Of a stretch of 64,000 nucleotides of DNA, positions 1-8,887 are shown in pieces. Source of the DNA: Pelagirhabdus alkalitolerans (lineage in GTDB: Bacteria > Bacillota > Bacilli > Bacillales > Amphibacillaceae); NCBI RefSeq assembly GCF_900096905.1, contig NZ_FMYI01000003.1, forward strand, positions 248,001-312,000, in the 5' to 3' direction. Position numbers and translations under genes: made by a program. The notes under the pieces are model-generated. The model was not told the origin of the DNA and did no database searches. It saw only the letters and a program-made list of their open reading frames with translations. Position 1 is the stretch's first letter; every line of letters begins with the position of its first letter.

Positions 1-155
1 TTGATGCTAAAGGTGTTATTTCTGTGACTGAACGTACAGGGTATATTGGACGGGTACGTTCATTAGCACGTTCAATTGCTTCATTATATGTTAAAGAGCG
101 TGAGAAATTAGGATTTCCAATGTTAAAAAAAGAAGGTGAACAAGATGACGCATAA
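1..155 (+). CDS. glyQ: Glycyl-tRNA synthetase alpha subunit, C-terminal end (partial)
   Basis: An open frame enters from the left edge (first whole codon at base 3) and stops at TAA 153-155. The ending, with YIGRVRSLARSIA followed by a LGFPMLKK tail, matches the C-terminus of the alpha subunit of heterotetrameric bacterial glycyl-tRNA synthetase. The alpha subunit carries the aminoacylation active site, which lies outside the window. Its stop codon overlaps the start of glyS by 11 bases, which indicates translational coupling of the two subunits. Confidence 0.93.
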   Translation, partial: DAKGVISVTERTGYIGRVRSLARSIASLYVKEREKLGFPMLKKEGEQDDA

Positions 156-2226
156 TGTACTATTTGAAGTAGGACTTGAGGATATGCCGGCTCGATTTTT
201 AAAATCAACCGAATCACAATTTTTGAATAAGACAAAAACATGGCTTGATGAACAACGATTAACTTACCATTCTGTTGAGTCTTTTATAACACCGCGACGA
301 TTCAGTGTTTTGATTAAAGACCTATCAGAAAAGCAACCAGATCTTCATGAAGAAGTGAAAGGGCCTGCTAAGAAAATTGCTTTAGATGAGTCGGGTAATT
401 GGACAAAGGCTGCAATTGGCTTTGCAAAAGGACAAGGGGCCGATGTTGATGCCATTTATTTTAAGGAAATCAAAGGAGAAGACTACGTCCATGTAGAAAA
501 GTTTATTGAAGGTCAGAGAGCTGATGAAATCTTACAAAACTTTAAAGATGTTATTTTGTCTTTAACATTTCCTAAAAACATGCGTTGGTCTGACCGTTCA
601 CTCCGATTTATTCGTCCAATTAAATGGTTGCTTGCTTTAAAAGATGATGAGGTGATTCCGTTTGAAATAGAGGGCGTTCAAACCTCTAATCAGTCGTTTG
701 GTCATCGCTTTTTAGGATCGACATTTACACTTTCTTCACCAACTGAGTATGAAGAAAAACTAGAAACTGAGTGGGTCATTGCAAATAGTGACAAACGAAA
801 AAAACTAATTATGGAGCAGTTAAATCATCTTGAAACTAGTCATAATTGGGTTATTCCAGTTGATGATGATTTATTGGAAGAGGTTACCCAATTAGTTGAG
901 TATCCGACCGCGTTTTACGGTCAATTTAGTGATGACTTTTTAGAAGTACCTGAAGAAGCGCTTGTTACATCGATGAAAGAACATCAGCGCTATTTCCCTG
1001 TTCGTGATCAGAACAATCGATTACTTTCCTACTTTATAGGCGTGCGAAATGGAAATGAAGATTATTTAGATACAGTTGCAAAAGGAAATGAGAAAGTTCT
1101 AAATGCACGTCTTAAAGATGCCGTCTTTTTCTATCAAGAAGACCAAAAACAAACTATTGATGACTACAATCAGAAATTAAGCCGTATGGTATTTCAGGAA
1201 AATCTAGGAACGATTAAAGATAAAGTGGATCGTATTACGAATTTAACAGAACAAATAGCTAAAAGCTTGTCATTAAACGAAACAGACATTAATGATGCCG
1301 TTCGAACAGCGGAAATTTGTAAATTTGATCTCGTCACACAGATGGTTAATGAATTCACTAATTTACAAGGAATTATGGGTGAAAAATATGCTCGTTTATT
1401 CGGTGAATCAGAAGCCGTTGCAAAAGGTATTAATGAACATTACATGCCTAAACATACAAATGATGCATTACCAAATTCAACGATTGGATCGATCGTTAGT
1501 GTGGCTGATAAGCTAGATACAATTGTGGGATGTATAAGTGTTGGACTAGTCCCTTCTGGATCTCAAGATCCATATGCTCTTAGACGTCAAACAATGGGTG
1601 TCATTCGGATTCTAAAAGAAGAAAATTGGTCACTTTCGTTTGAAGCGTTGATCGACCTTGTGCTTGAACAATTGACAGAAGTCAATAAAGAGTCACATGA
1701 TTCAGAAATAACACTAGCCGTTAAACGCTTCTTTGAATCAAGAATTAGTTATCTTGCCAAAGAAGAGAAAATTTCACAAGATATCATTCGCTCAGTTAGT
1801 CATAGAAATTTAGGTGTTGTCAGTCAATTATTTGCTAAAGCACATTTATTAGAAAATAAACGTACAGATGAAGCGTTTAAACCGACTCAAGAAGCACTTG
1901 TTCGAGTAATGAATTTAGCGAAAAAAGGAGATTCCGTTCAAATTGATGAAACTCAATTTGAAAATGAATATGAAAACAATTTGTTTAATCGTATCGAAGC
2001 GGTTCAGCAACCCATTTCTGATGCTTATGATAAAGAAGATTATCAAGACGTACTCAATCAATTAACGTTGTTAACAGACGATATAAATGCTTTCTTTGAT
2101 CATACAATGGTTATGGCGGATGATTCTAACGTACGTTCTAACCGTCTCGCTATGTTAAATCGTATTGCAGAAATGATTAACCCATTAGCTGACTTTACAC
2201 TGATTGAATGGAAACAACAATTTTAA
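145..2226 (+). CDS. glyS: Glycyl-tRNA synthetase beta subunit
   Basis: This is the beta subunit of the alpha2-beta2 glycyl-tRNA synthetase, which binds tRNA-Gly and supports charging by the alpha subunit. The protein (693 aa) has the usual length. It shows the beta-subunit motifs RFIRPIKWLLAL and SFGHRFLG in the N-terminal third, an HD-like central region, and a helical DALR-type anticodon-binding C-terminus (SNRLAMLNRIAEMI). I chose ATG 145 rather than the upstream in-frame GTG 136, because the AGAAGGTGA ribosome binding site at 131-139 is correctly spaced for 145 and would overlap 136. It directly follows glyQ, as in most Firmicutes. Confidence 0.97.
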   Translation: MTHNVLFEVGLEDMPARFLKSTESQFLNKTKTWLDEQRLTYHSVESFITPRRFSVLIKDLSEKQPDLHEEVKGPAKKIALDESGNWTKAAIGFAKGQGADVDAIYFKEIKGEDYVHVEKFIEGQRADEILQNFKDVILSLTFPKNMRWSDRSLRFIRPIKWLLALKDDEVIPFEIEGVQTSNQSFGHRFLGSTFTLSSPTEYEEKLETEWVIANSDKRKKLIMEQLNHLETSHNWVIPVDDDLLEEVTQLVEYPTAFYGQFSDDFLEVPEEALVTSMKEHQRYFPVRDQNNRLLSYFIGVRNGNEDYLDTVAKGNEKVLNARLKDAVFFYQEDQKQTIDDYNQKLSRMVFQENLGTIKDKVDRITNLTEQIAKSLSLNETDINDAVRTAEICKFDLVTQMVNEFTNLQGIMGEKYARLFGESEAVAKGINEHYMPKHTNDALPNSTIGSIVSVADKLDTIVGCISVGLVPSGSQDPYALRRQTMGVIRILKEENWSLSFEALIDLVLEQLTEVNKESHDSEITLAVKRFFESRISYLAKEEKISQDIIRSVSHRNLGVVSQLFAKAHLLENKRTDEAFKPTQEALVRVMNLAKKGDSVQIDETQFENEYENNLFNRIEAVQQPISDAYDKEDYQDVLNQLTLLTDDINAFFDHTMVMADDSNVRSNRLAMLNRIAEMINPLADFTLIEWKQQF

Positions 2227-2243
2227 CGAATAAGGATGAGTTG

Positions 2244-3053
2244 ATGCAAAAACCAGTTGTGTATTTAATTTCAGACTCATTAGGCGAAACAGCTGAAAAA
2301 GTAATTAAAGCTGCGCTACTACAATTTATAAATGGACAAGAATATGAATTGATCCGCACCCCTTATGTCGAAGATAAGTCAAGAATTCGCCAAGTTTTAT
2401 CTGATGCAAAAAAGGATCAAGCCATCGTTGGCTATACGTTAGTGGATCCTGAATTAAGACAATTTGTCATGCGTGAAGCTGTTGAAATGCAGTTAGAAGC
2501 AATTGATATTATCGGCCCGATGCTTGAAGCTATGGAAAGATTGTTCCAGAAAAAACCTAGAATGAAACCAGGACTAGGTCATCAACTTGATGAAGCGTAC
2601 TTTAGACGAGTTGAAGCAATTGAATTTGCGGTTAAATATGATGATGGACGAGACCCTCGTGGTATAGAACAAGCTGATATTGTATTGGTCGGTGTTTCGA
2701 GAACTTCAAAGACCCCACTGTCACAGTATCTAGCGTTAAAAAGCTTCAAAGTAGCAAATGTACCGATTGTCCCTGAAGTAGAGCCTCCAAAGGAGTTGTT
2801 TGAAACAGATCCAGCTAAGTGTTACGGTTTGAAAATTAGCCCGGATAAATTGAACGATATAAGAAAAGAACGATTAAAAGCACTTGGTTTAAAAGAACAT
2901 GCTAATTATGCAGCACCTAAGCGTATACATGAAGAGATTGACTATTTTGAAACAGTCGTTGATCGAATTGGCTGTCCAGTGATTGATGTGTCGTATAAGG
3001 CAGTGGAGGAAACAGCTAATATTATTTTGCAGTTACAAATGACAACCCGATAA
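2244..3053 (+). CDS. yqfL: Pyruvate, phosphate dikinase regulatory protein (bifunctional kinase/phosphorylase)
   Basis: This 269-aa member of the PDRP1 (DUF299) family is predicted to switch pyruvate, phosphate dikinase off and on by ADP-dependent phosphorylation and Pi-dependent dephosphorylation of a threonine. The family nucleotide-binding motif is seen as GVSRTSKTPLSQYLA near residue 150, and the N-terminus reads VYLISDSLGETAEKV. The length equals B. subtilis YqfL. ATG 2244 is preferred because AAGGATGAG lies just upstream; an in-frame ATG at 2208 overlaps glyS and has no ribosome binding site. Its place between glyS and dnaG is conserved in Bacillaceae. No yqxD (DUF188) gene lies between it and dnaG. 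Confidence 0.93.
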   Translation: MQKPVVYLISDSLGETAEKVIKAALLQFINGQEYELIRTPYVEDKSRIRQVLSDAKKDQAIVGYTLVDPELRQFVMREAVEMQLEAIDIIGPMLEAMERLFQKKPRMKPGLGHQLDEAYFRRVEAIEFAVKYDDGRDPRGIEQADIVLVGVSRTSKTPLSQYLALKSFKVANVPIVPEVEPPKELFETDPAKCYGLKISPDKLNDIRKERLKALGLKEHANYAAPKRIHEEIDYFETVVDRIGCPVIDVSYKAVEETANIILQLQMTTR

Positions 3054-3097
3054 ATCTTAGGTGATAAAAATGTGTAGTAATTTAATTCGATTTATAT

Positions 3098-3103
3098 TAT
3101 AAT
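3098..3103 (+). promoter_or_regulatory. Candidate -10 box for the dnaG leader
   Basis: A perfect TATAAT lies 45 bases after yqfL. A matching -35 is weak at 17-base spacing, so promoter activity is only a possibility. Transcription from here would produce a leader of about 200 bases carrying the hairpins described next. Confidence 0.35.
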
Positions 3104-3109
3104 AGTTGT

Positions 3110-3235
3110 TTGTGAAAATAACTATTTTCATATAATTACAAACACCCTATCTCTCGGTAAGACAGGGTGAGCTAAACCCTACAAGGTTTAATCTACTAAT
3201 CTTTGAGGTAAATAGGTAATAGTCACCGAGTTTTC
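3110..3235 (+). ncRNA. Candidate structured RNA leader upstream of dnaG-sigA
   Basis: The stretch contains several complementary segments. There is a TGAAAAT/ATTTTCA hairpin; ACCCT (about 3145) pairing AGGGT to enclose a CTCGGT loop; AAACC/GGTTT a few bases on; and a distal ACCGAG, followed by TTTT, that complements the CTCGGT loop. The AGGGT segment could pair with ACCCT on either side, so alternative folds exist. This looks like a folded leader or small RNA, but it matches no riboswitch class I could recognise. No ORF of useful size overlaps it. Confidence 0.4.
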
Positions 3236-3253
3236 TAATGATTTTTGAATTTG

Positions 3254-3293
3254 TTGTCGAATGATGCAGGAATTTTTGATACTTTATAGAAAT
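3254..3293 (+). promoter_or_regulatory. Spo0A box and sigma-H-like promoter before dnaG-sigA
   Basis: TTGTCGAA at 3254-3261 is a perfect match to the Spo0A box. Seven bases before the end of the next element, GCAGGAATTT at 3266-3275 fits the sigma-H -35 consensus RNAGGAAWWW at every position. About 13 bases downstream, AGAAA at 3288-3292 resembles the -10 (RNNGAAT) with one mismatch. In B. subtilis the sigA operon is known to have a sigma-H promoter, so function is plausible. The same box type precedes spo0A in this window. Confidence 0.55.
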
Positions 3294-3312
3294 TAAGTGT
3301 TGGTGATAAATT

Positions 3313-5133
3313 ATGTCAGGTCAAATTCCTGAGCAATTGATTGAAGAAGTTAGACAAGCTAATGACATTGTTGATGTTGTTGGTGATTATGTTTCTTTAA
3401 AGAAACAAGGTAAGAATTACTTTGGACTATGTCCATTTCATGGTGAGAATACCCCCTCTTTTTCAGTGACACAGGATAAACAAATTTATCATTGTTTTGG
3501 CTGTGGTAAAGGCGGAAATGCGTTTACCTTTCTAATGGAAATAGAAGGTTTTACATTTCAACAAGCCGTAGAACATTTAGCTGAAAAAAGTGGTTATGAA
3601 CTGCCAGAGCATGTTAAGGGTCAACAAAATTCAGTCAATCATCAAGATCAAGACTCTCTTATGGCGTACCAATGGTTAACAAAGTTTTATCATCATATCC
3701 TAGAGCACGCAAAGGAATCTAAGCACGCAAAGGATTATTTGTATAACCGTGGATTGAATGATGAAATGATTGAGCGTTTTCAAATTGGATTTTCTCCAGA
3801 AGTACAAGAATTAACACCGCAGTTTCTGGAGAAGAAAGGTTTTAATTTGCAACAGATGGTTCAATCAGGTTTGTTGATGCGGAACGACCATAATAAAGTA
3901 TATGATCGATTTAGAGGAAGAATCATTTTCCCTATTCGTAATCATTTAGGCAAAACAGTTGGATTCGGCGGTCGTGCTTTAGGTGATGACGAACCCAAAT
4001 ATTTAAACAGTTCTGAGTCTTCCTTATTCCAAAAAGGAAAGATGTTATTCAACTTTGATTTAGCAAGAAGTGCTATAAAAAAAGAGAAACAAGCGATTTT
4101 ATTTGAAGGGTATATGGACGTCATATCAGCTTTTCAAGTCGGTATAGAAAATGGTGTCGCTACTTTGGGTACATCCATTACGGATACGCAAGCGTCACTC
4201 CTTAAACGTTATGTAGATACAGTTGTTATTTGTTATGACGGCGATCATGCAGGCAGGGAAGCTTCTTATCAGGCGGCTCAGCGACTGAAAAAAGCGGGGT
4301 GTGATGTACGAATTGGTATCTTACCGACACAATTAGATCCAGATGCGTATATTAAAGAATATGGCGCGAAAAGGTTTAAACATGAAGTGATCGAGGCAAG
4401 CTCTACTTATCCAGCGTTTACAATGTTTTATTTTAAAGGTAAATACAACTTGCAAGTAGAAGCGGATCAAATGGCTTATATCGATCAAATAACTAATGAA
4501 TTAGCAACAGTAGAAAGAGCGATCGACCGTGAACATTATGCGAGAGAGCTCGCTAATCAATTCAATTTGTCAATTGAAAATATAGTTGAAGAAATTGATA
4601 AAAAACGAAGTCAAAATCATCGCTATCATAAGGATAGAACACGTAGTGAAAGCCATACTAACCACTATGTAAAAAAACAAACTAAAAATAAATTGCTTCC
4701 TGCTTATCATAATGCAGAAAGAAAGCTATTGACGTATATGCTTTATGATCGGTCAATTGCTGAAAAGATAAAACACCAATTAGGAGCAAACTTTAATATT
4801 GACATGCACAAAGTGATCGTCACCCATCTATATGCATTTTATGAAGATGGTTACGATGCAAACGTTAGTCAATTCATTGAACGAATTCCAGATGATGTGA
4901 TAAAAAACGATGTCATCCAAATGGCAATGGAGCCGGTACTAACAGACATGACAGATGAAGAAATTGATGATTATATACGAATCATTAAGGGAGAAAAAGA
5001 AGAAAAAGCAACGATTCGAGATTTAGTACAAAAACAAAAGCAAGCTGAATTAAATAAAGATTATGTTTTAGCTGCGCAGATCGGTATGGAAATCGTTGAT
5101 TTGCAAAAACGACTTAAATCAAGAAGTCGATAA
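3313..5133 (+). CDS. dnaG: DNA primase
   Basis: DnaG synthesises the RNA primers for chromosomal replication and works with the replicative helicase at the fork. The 606-aa protein has the three expected parts. An N-terminal zinc-binding domain has C40, H43, C61 and C64 (CPFH and CFGC). The central TOPRIM catalytic core has the acidic motifs LFEGYMDV and CYDGDHAG. A C-terminal helicase-interaction domain begins after a charged linker near residue 440. It starts at ATG 3313 behind a modest GGTGAT site. It is followed 32 bases later by sigA, the classic macromolecular-synthesis operon arrangement. Confidence 0.98.
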   Translation: MSGQIPEQLIEEVRQANDIVDVVGDYVSLKKQGKNYFGLCPFHGENTPSFSVTQDKQIYHCFGCGKGGNAFTFLMEIEGFTFQQAVEHLAEKSGYELPEHVKGQQNSVNHQDQDSLMAYQWLTKFYHHILEHAKESKHAKDYLYNRGLNDEMIERFQIGFSPEVQELTPQFLEKKGFNLQQMVQSGLLMRNDHNKVYDRFRGRIIFPIRNHLGKTVGFGGRALGDDEPKYLNSSESSLFQKGKMLFNFDLARSAIKKEKQAILFEGYMDVISAFQVGIENGVATLGTSITDTQASLLKRYVDTVVICYDGDHAGREASYQAAQRLKKAGCDVRIGILPTQLDPDAYIKEYGAKRFKHEVIEASSTYPAFTMFYFKGKYNLQVEADQMAYIDQITNELATVERAIDREHYARELANQFNLSIENIVEEIDKKRSQNHRYHKDRTRSESHTNHYVKKQTKNKLLPAYHNAERKLLTYMLYDRSIAEKIKHQLGANFNIDMHKVIVTHLYAFYEDGYDANVSQFIERIPDDVIKNDVIQMAMEPVLTDMTDEEIDDYIRIIKGEKEEKATIRDLVQKQKQAELNKDYVLAAQIGMEIVDLQKRLKSRSR

Positions 5134-5165
5134 GGATAGAGACAGTCGGAAGGAGGGGGACTCTC

Positions 5166-6287
5166 ATGGCAGAGAATAAGCCAACTAATTCTAAAGATAA
5201 CCAGCAAGAATTAACATTGGATCAAGCAAAAGAACAAATCGTTGAACTTGGTAAAAAACGAGGTGTCATTGCTCATGAAGATGTTGCAGAAAAATTAGCG
5301 GTATATGAATTAGAAACAGATCAAATTGATGAGTTTTACGAATATTTAGGCGAGCAAGGAGTTGAAGTGGTAGCTGATGCGGGGGATGGCCCTAGTGATC
5401 AGCAAATTCAGAAGGTAGAAGAATTTGATCTCAATGATTTAAGTGTCCCATTAGGTATTAAAATTAATGATCCTGTTCGTATGTACCTAAAGGAAATCGG
5501 ACGTGTTGATTTACTTTCAGCAGCAGAGGAGATTAGTCTAGCTGAAAAAATTGAACAAGGTGACGAAGAAGCAAAACAACGACTAGCAGAAGCAAACTTG
5601 AGGCTAGTTGTCAGTATTGCTAAACGTTATGTAGGACGAGGTATGCTGTTTTTAGACTTGATACAAGAAGGAAACATGGGTCTAATTAAAGCAGTTGAAA
5701 AATTTGATTATCGAAAAGGATTTAAGTTCAGCACCTATGCGACATGGTGGATTAGACAAGCGATTACACGTGCTATAGCTGACCAGGCTCGTACGATTCG
5801 TATCCCAGTTCACATGGTAGAAACAATTAATAAGTTAATTCGTGTTCAAAGACAATTACTGCAAGATTTCGGACGCGAACCGACACCGGAAGAAATCGGT
5901 GAAGAAATGGACTTGTCTCCAGATAAAGTAAGAGAAATTCTAAAAATTGCTCAAGAACCTGTATCGTTAGAAACACCAATTGGTGAAGAAGATGATTCTC
6001 ATTTAGGTGATTTCATTGAAGACCAAGAAGCAACTTCACCATCAGATCATGCAGCATACGAGTTATTAAAAGAGCAATTAGAAGATGTGTTAGATACTTT
6101 AACAGACAGAGAAGAAAATGTCTTAAGATTACGTTTTGGACTTGATGATGGCAGAACACGTACCTTAGAAGAAGTCGGTAGAGTATTCGGGGTTACAAGA
6201 GAGCGTATTCGTCAAATCGAAGCGAAAGCACTTCGTAAATTACGACACCCAAGTCGTAGTAAGCGATTAAAAGACTTCATGGAATAA
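5166..6287 (+). CDS. sigA: RNA polymerase primary sigma factor (sigma-A)
   Basis: This is the vegetative sigma factor that directs RNA polymerase to -10/-35 promoters. The 373-aa protein has a short region 1.1 and region 1.2 (PVRMYLKEIGRVDLL). Regions 2.1-2.4 include the -10-reading segment FSTYATWWIRQAITRA. Region 3 follows, and region 4.2 has a helix-turn-helix (EEVGRVFGVTRERIRQIE) ending in the usual RLKDFME. The length matches B. subtilis SigA. A strong GGAGGGG ribosome binding site precedes the start. It is co-transcribed with dnaG and followed by a long hairpin terminator. Confidence 0.98.
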   Translation: MAENKPTNSKDNQQELTLDQAKEQIVELGKKRGVIAHEDVAEKLAVYELETDQIDEFYEYLGEQGVEVVADAGDGPSDQQIQKVEEFDLNDLSVPLGIKINDPVRMYLKEIGRVDLLSAAEEISLAEKIEQGDEEAKQRLAEANLRLVVSIAKRYVGRGMLFLDLIQEGNMGLIKAVEKFDYRKGFKFSTYATWWIRQAITRAIADQARTIRIPVHMVETINKLIRVQRQLLQDFGREPTPEEIGEEMDLSPDKVREILKIAQEPVSLETPIGEEDDSHLGDFIEDQEATSPSDHAAYELLKEQLEDVLDTLTDREENVLRLRFGLDDGRTRTLEEVGRVFGVTRERIRQIEAKALRKLRHPSRSKRLKDFME

Positions 6288-6309
6288 ACTAAGAGCATAT
6301 GGTTGGCTC

Positions 6310-6366
6310 AGTCAATCTAGATTCAGTTGAGCTTCAATTGATTCTTGATTGACTTTTTATTTATTA
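6310..6366 (+). terminator. Terminator after sigA
   Basis: A long hairpin is closed by AGTCAATC/GATTGACT, with an inner TCAGTTGA/TCAATTGA stem, and is followed by TTTTTATTTATT. It closes the dnaG-sigA operon. Confidence 0.8.
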
Positions 6367-6407
6367 AAAACCCATATGTAGTGATGCTATCGATCTGAGG
6401 TGTAGAC

Positions 6408-6959
6408 ATGGATCAAAACAGAAAAGATACGATCATACGTGAAATAAAGTATTGGAAAGACAATCAGTTATTGCCAGATCACTACTGTGATTTTTTACTA
6501 GCTTTGTACAGTGAAGGTGAAATAGAAGATGATGAGACAGATGATGTGAGTGATAAAAAAGTTAGAAAAGACGTCTCGGTTTTTCCTGTTTTATTCTTAA
6601 TGCTAAACCTGATTGTGGTGCCTAGTGTTGTATCTTTAGTTTATTTTTTGAATGTTACCATTAGTTTTTTTATAACACTGATTGTCATTACGCTTATAAT
6701 TGTCATTGGATTTTATTACATAGGCTCGAGGATCCATGGGATGAGTGTTGAATATGTTTTAGGTGTTTTGTTATTAAATTTATTGCTCATTTCAATTGTG
6801 ATTATCGAGCAATGGATTCCAAATGTTTGGCTAAGTTTAGTTATTGTACTTGGACAACTATTGTTATGGTTATATATAGGTTATAAAAGAGCGTCAAAAC
6901 TTTTAATGGCAATGGGTGTTATAGGGATTCTAGTCATGTTAATTGCTGTTATTATATGA
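6408..6959 (+). CDS. Conserved membrane protein of unknown function
   Basis: This 183-aa protein is not assigned to a known function. The N-terminal 40 residues are soluble and contain YWKDNQLLPDHYCDFLLALY, a signature I recognise from uncharacterised proteins in the same position of other halotolerant Bacillaceae. An acidic linker (EIEDDETDDVSDKK) follows, then about five or six hydrophobic membrane segments to the C-terminus. A TGAGGTG site supports ATG 6408. It sits where B. subtilis has cccA (cytochrome c-550), but it has no CXXCH heme motif and is not a cytochrome. It is close to trmK and probably transcribed with it. Confidence 0.75.
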   Translation: MDQNRKDTIIREIKYWKDNQLLPDHYCDFLLALYSEGEIEDDETDDVSDKKVRKDVSVFPVLFLMLNLIVVPSVVSLVYFLNVTISFFITLIVITLIIVIGFYYIGSRIHGMSVEYVLGVLLLNLLLISIVIIEQWIPNVWLSLVIVLGQLLLWLYIGYKRASKLLMAMGVIGILVMLIAVII

Positions 6960-6978
6960 TGAAAAAGGACTGTTTTAT

Positions 6979-7680
6979 GTGATAAATAAACGATTATCAA
7001 GGCGCTTAAAACTCGTCGCGTCTTACTTGCCTAAGAGCGCTTATTTTGCTGATATTGGGAGTGATCATGCCTATTTACCGGTTACTGTCTGTTCGCATGA
7101 TTTGTCTGCAAAGGCTTTGGCAGGAGAAATTAATGAAGGGCCATTTAAAGCTGCAAAGCAACATGTAGGTGCCTATGGTCTTCACGATCGAATTGAAGTG
7201 AGAAGAGGAGACGGGTTGACTATTATTGAGGAAGATCCTGTTAAGCAAGTTACCATTGCTGGTATGGGAGGAAGTCTGATTCGCTCGATTCTAGAAACAG
7301 GAGAAGAATATTTGAAATCTGTTGACTTACTCATTCTTCAACCGAATGTAGATAGCTATGACCTAAGACATTGGATGGTTACAAGTCCTTTTTCTTTGGT
7401 AGATGAGCAGATTCTTGAAGAAGATGGTCATATATATGAAGTTTTAGTTGCTAAAAGAGGGCAATCTGGTTTTAATGAGATGTCGTATAAACAACTCCTC
7501 TTAGGGCCTATCTTAATGAAAGAAAAATCGAAACCTTTCATCTCCAAATGGAAGCGTGAACGAGATAATAAAGAAAGAATTGTTGAGCAAATGAAGTTAG
7601 CAACATCACCAAACCAATTAAAAATAGACCAATTTATTAAAGATATTCAATTAATTAATGAGGTGATCGAAAATGACTAA
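6979..7680 (+). CDS. trmK: tRNA (adenine(22)-N(1))-methyltransferase
   Basis: TrmK methylates N1 of A22 in the D-arm of bacterial tRNAs using S-adenosylmethionine. The 233-aa protein has the SAM-binding motif FADIGSDHAYLP near the N-terminus, a second motif VTIAGMGGSLIR, and a charged helical C-terminal region typical of this family. GTG 6979 is taken as start because AAAAAGGA lies 9 bases upstream; an ATG at 6943 is inside the previous gene and lacks a site. The end overlaps the next gene by 8 bases (ATGACTAA), so trmK and the Nif3-like gene are coupled, as in B. subtilis (yqfN-yqfO). Confidence 0.94.
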   Translation: MINKRLSRRLKLVASYLPKSAYFADIGSDHAYLPVTVCSHDLSAKALAGEINEGPFKAAKQHVGAYGLHDRIEVRRGDGLTIIEEDPVKQVTIAGMGGSLIRSILETGEEYLKSVDLLILQPNVDSYDLRHWMVTSPFSLVDEQILEEDGHIYEVLVAKRGQSGFNEMSYKQLLLGPILMKEKSKPFISKWKRERDNKERIVEQMKLATSPNQLKIDQFIKDIQLINEVIEND

Positions 7681-8794
7681 ACACGTATCAGCGGGTAAAG
7701 TGATCAATTTATTTGAACAGTGGGTTCCAAAATACTTAGCGTATGATTGGGACAATGTTGGCTTGCAAGTCGGTCAACTGTCTCAGCCGGTTCAAAAGGT
7801 TATGACAACTCTGGACGTAACAGAATCTGTCGTAGATGAAGCGATTGAAAAAGAAATTGATTTAATTATTGCTCACCACCCATTGCTCTTTAAGTCATTG
7901 AAGCAAATTGATTTAAGCACACCTAAAGGTCGAATTGTTCAAAAATTATTAACACACGATATTACTGTTTACGCAGCACATACAAACCTAGATATAGTGC
8001 CGGGTGGTGTGAATGATATGCTCAGCGATCAATTAAATTTACAACACACTTCTGTTTTAATTCCTGAAAGAAAAGAATCACTATATAAATTGTGTATTTA
8101 TGTACCAGTAAATGCATTGGAAACAGTAGATCAAGCATTGGTTGAAGAAGGAATTGGACAATTAGGCAACTATAAAGATTGTTCGTATCGAATAAACGGT
8201 ACAGGTACATTCACGCCAATGGACGAATCGAATCCATATATAGGTGAAAAAGAGGAACGTTCGTTTGTCGATGAAGTGAAAATTGAATACGCAGTTGAAC
8301 AAAACCAAATAAAAACCGCACTTCAAATCTTGCACACGAATCACCCGTATGAAGAACCAGCTTATGACTTGATCAAATTAGAAAATGAAGCAATGACGTA
8401 TGGTTTAGGACGTATTGGTGAACTGAGCGAACCAACATCGCTTAAAGATTTTTGTTCATATGTTAAGACACAATTTGGCTTAAACGGTTTACGCGTAACA
8501 GGAGATCTTGATCAAAAAGTTTCTAAAGTTGCGATCTTAGGAGGCAGTGGTGAAGGTTTCTTTACACAAGCAAAACGTTTAGGGGCAGATGTCTATATAA
8601 CGGGGGATATGACCTTCCATCCTGCACAAGATGCTGAAGCTATCGGTTTATCCATTATTGATGTGGGTCATTATGTTGAAAAAACGATGATTTCAGGTGT
8701 TAAAGACTATTTAACGAAAAAAGTGGAAGAAAACAATCTAAATATTAATGTAATAAAGTCTGAAGTGAATACAGACCCATTTAGATTCATCTAA
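7673..8794 (+). CDS. yqfO: Nif3-like dinuclear metal center protein (YqfO family)
   Basis: This is a Nif3/YbgI family protein of 373 aa. Conserved metal-ligand segments are visible: IIAHHPLLF, AHTNLD and, near the C-terminus, DVGHYVEKTM. The middle part (about 130-235) is the PII-like insert typical of the long Bacillus YqfO form. The biochemical role is unsettled; family members bind two metal ions in toroidal hexamers. It starts at ATG 7673 with GAGGTGATC upstream and overlaps trmK. In B. subtilis the next gene is ispH (yqfP); here ispH is missing and cshB follows after 93 bases. Confidence 0.92.
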   Translation: MTKHVSAGKVINLFEQWVPKYLAYDWDNVGLQVGQLSQPVQKVMTTLDVTESVVDEAIEKEIDLIIAHHPLLFKSLKQIDLSTPKGRIVQKLLTHDITVYAAHTNLDIVPGGVNDMLSDQLNLQHTSVLIPERKESLYKLCIYVPVNALETVDQALVEEGIGQLGNYKDCSYRINGTGTFTPMDESNPYIGEKEERSFVDEVKIEYAVEQNQIKTALQILHTNHPYEEPAYDLIKLENEAMTYGLGRIGELSEPTSLKDFCSYVKTQFGLNGLRVTGDLDQKVSKVAILGGSGEGFFTQAKRLGADVYITGDMTFHPAQDAEAIGLSIIDVGHYVEKTMISGVKDYLTKKVEENNLNINVIKSEVNTDPFRFI

Positions 8795-8837
8795 TATGGT
8801 AAGTATTCATTTCAGTGCAATTTAAGAAATCATCGAT

Positions 8838-8843
8838 TATAAT
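8838..8843 (+). promoter_or_regulatory. Candidate -10 box for cshB
   Basis: A perfect TATAAT lies in the 93-base gap before cshB, about 45 bases upstream of its start. The -35 is poor. It suggests cshB-nfo have their own promoter after the loss of the gene that usually lies here. Confidence 0.4.
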
Positions 8844-8887
8844 AGTAAATGAAAGATACGAAAGCTTTTACAAATGAGGAGTCTATT

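Noticed and set aside
3070..3102. Ten-codon leader peptide (MCSNLIRFIL) with AGGTGAT upstream
   Set aside because: The ORF overlaps the candidate -10 box, has no run of regulatory codons and may be chance in an AT-rich gap.
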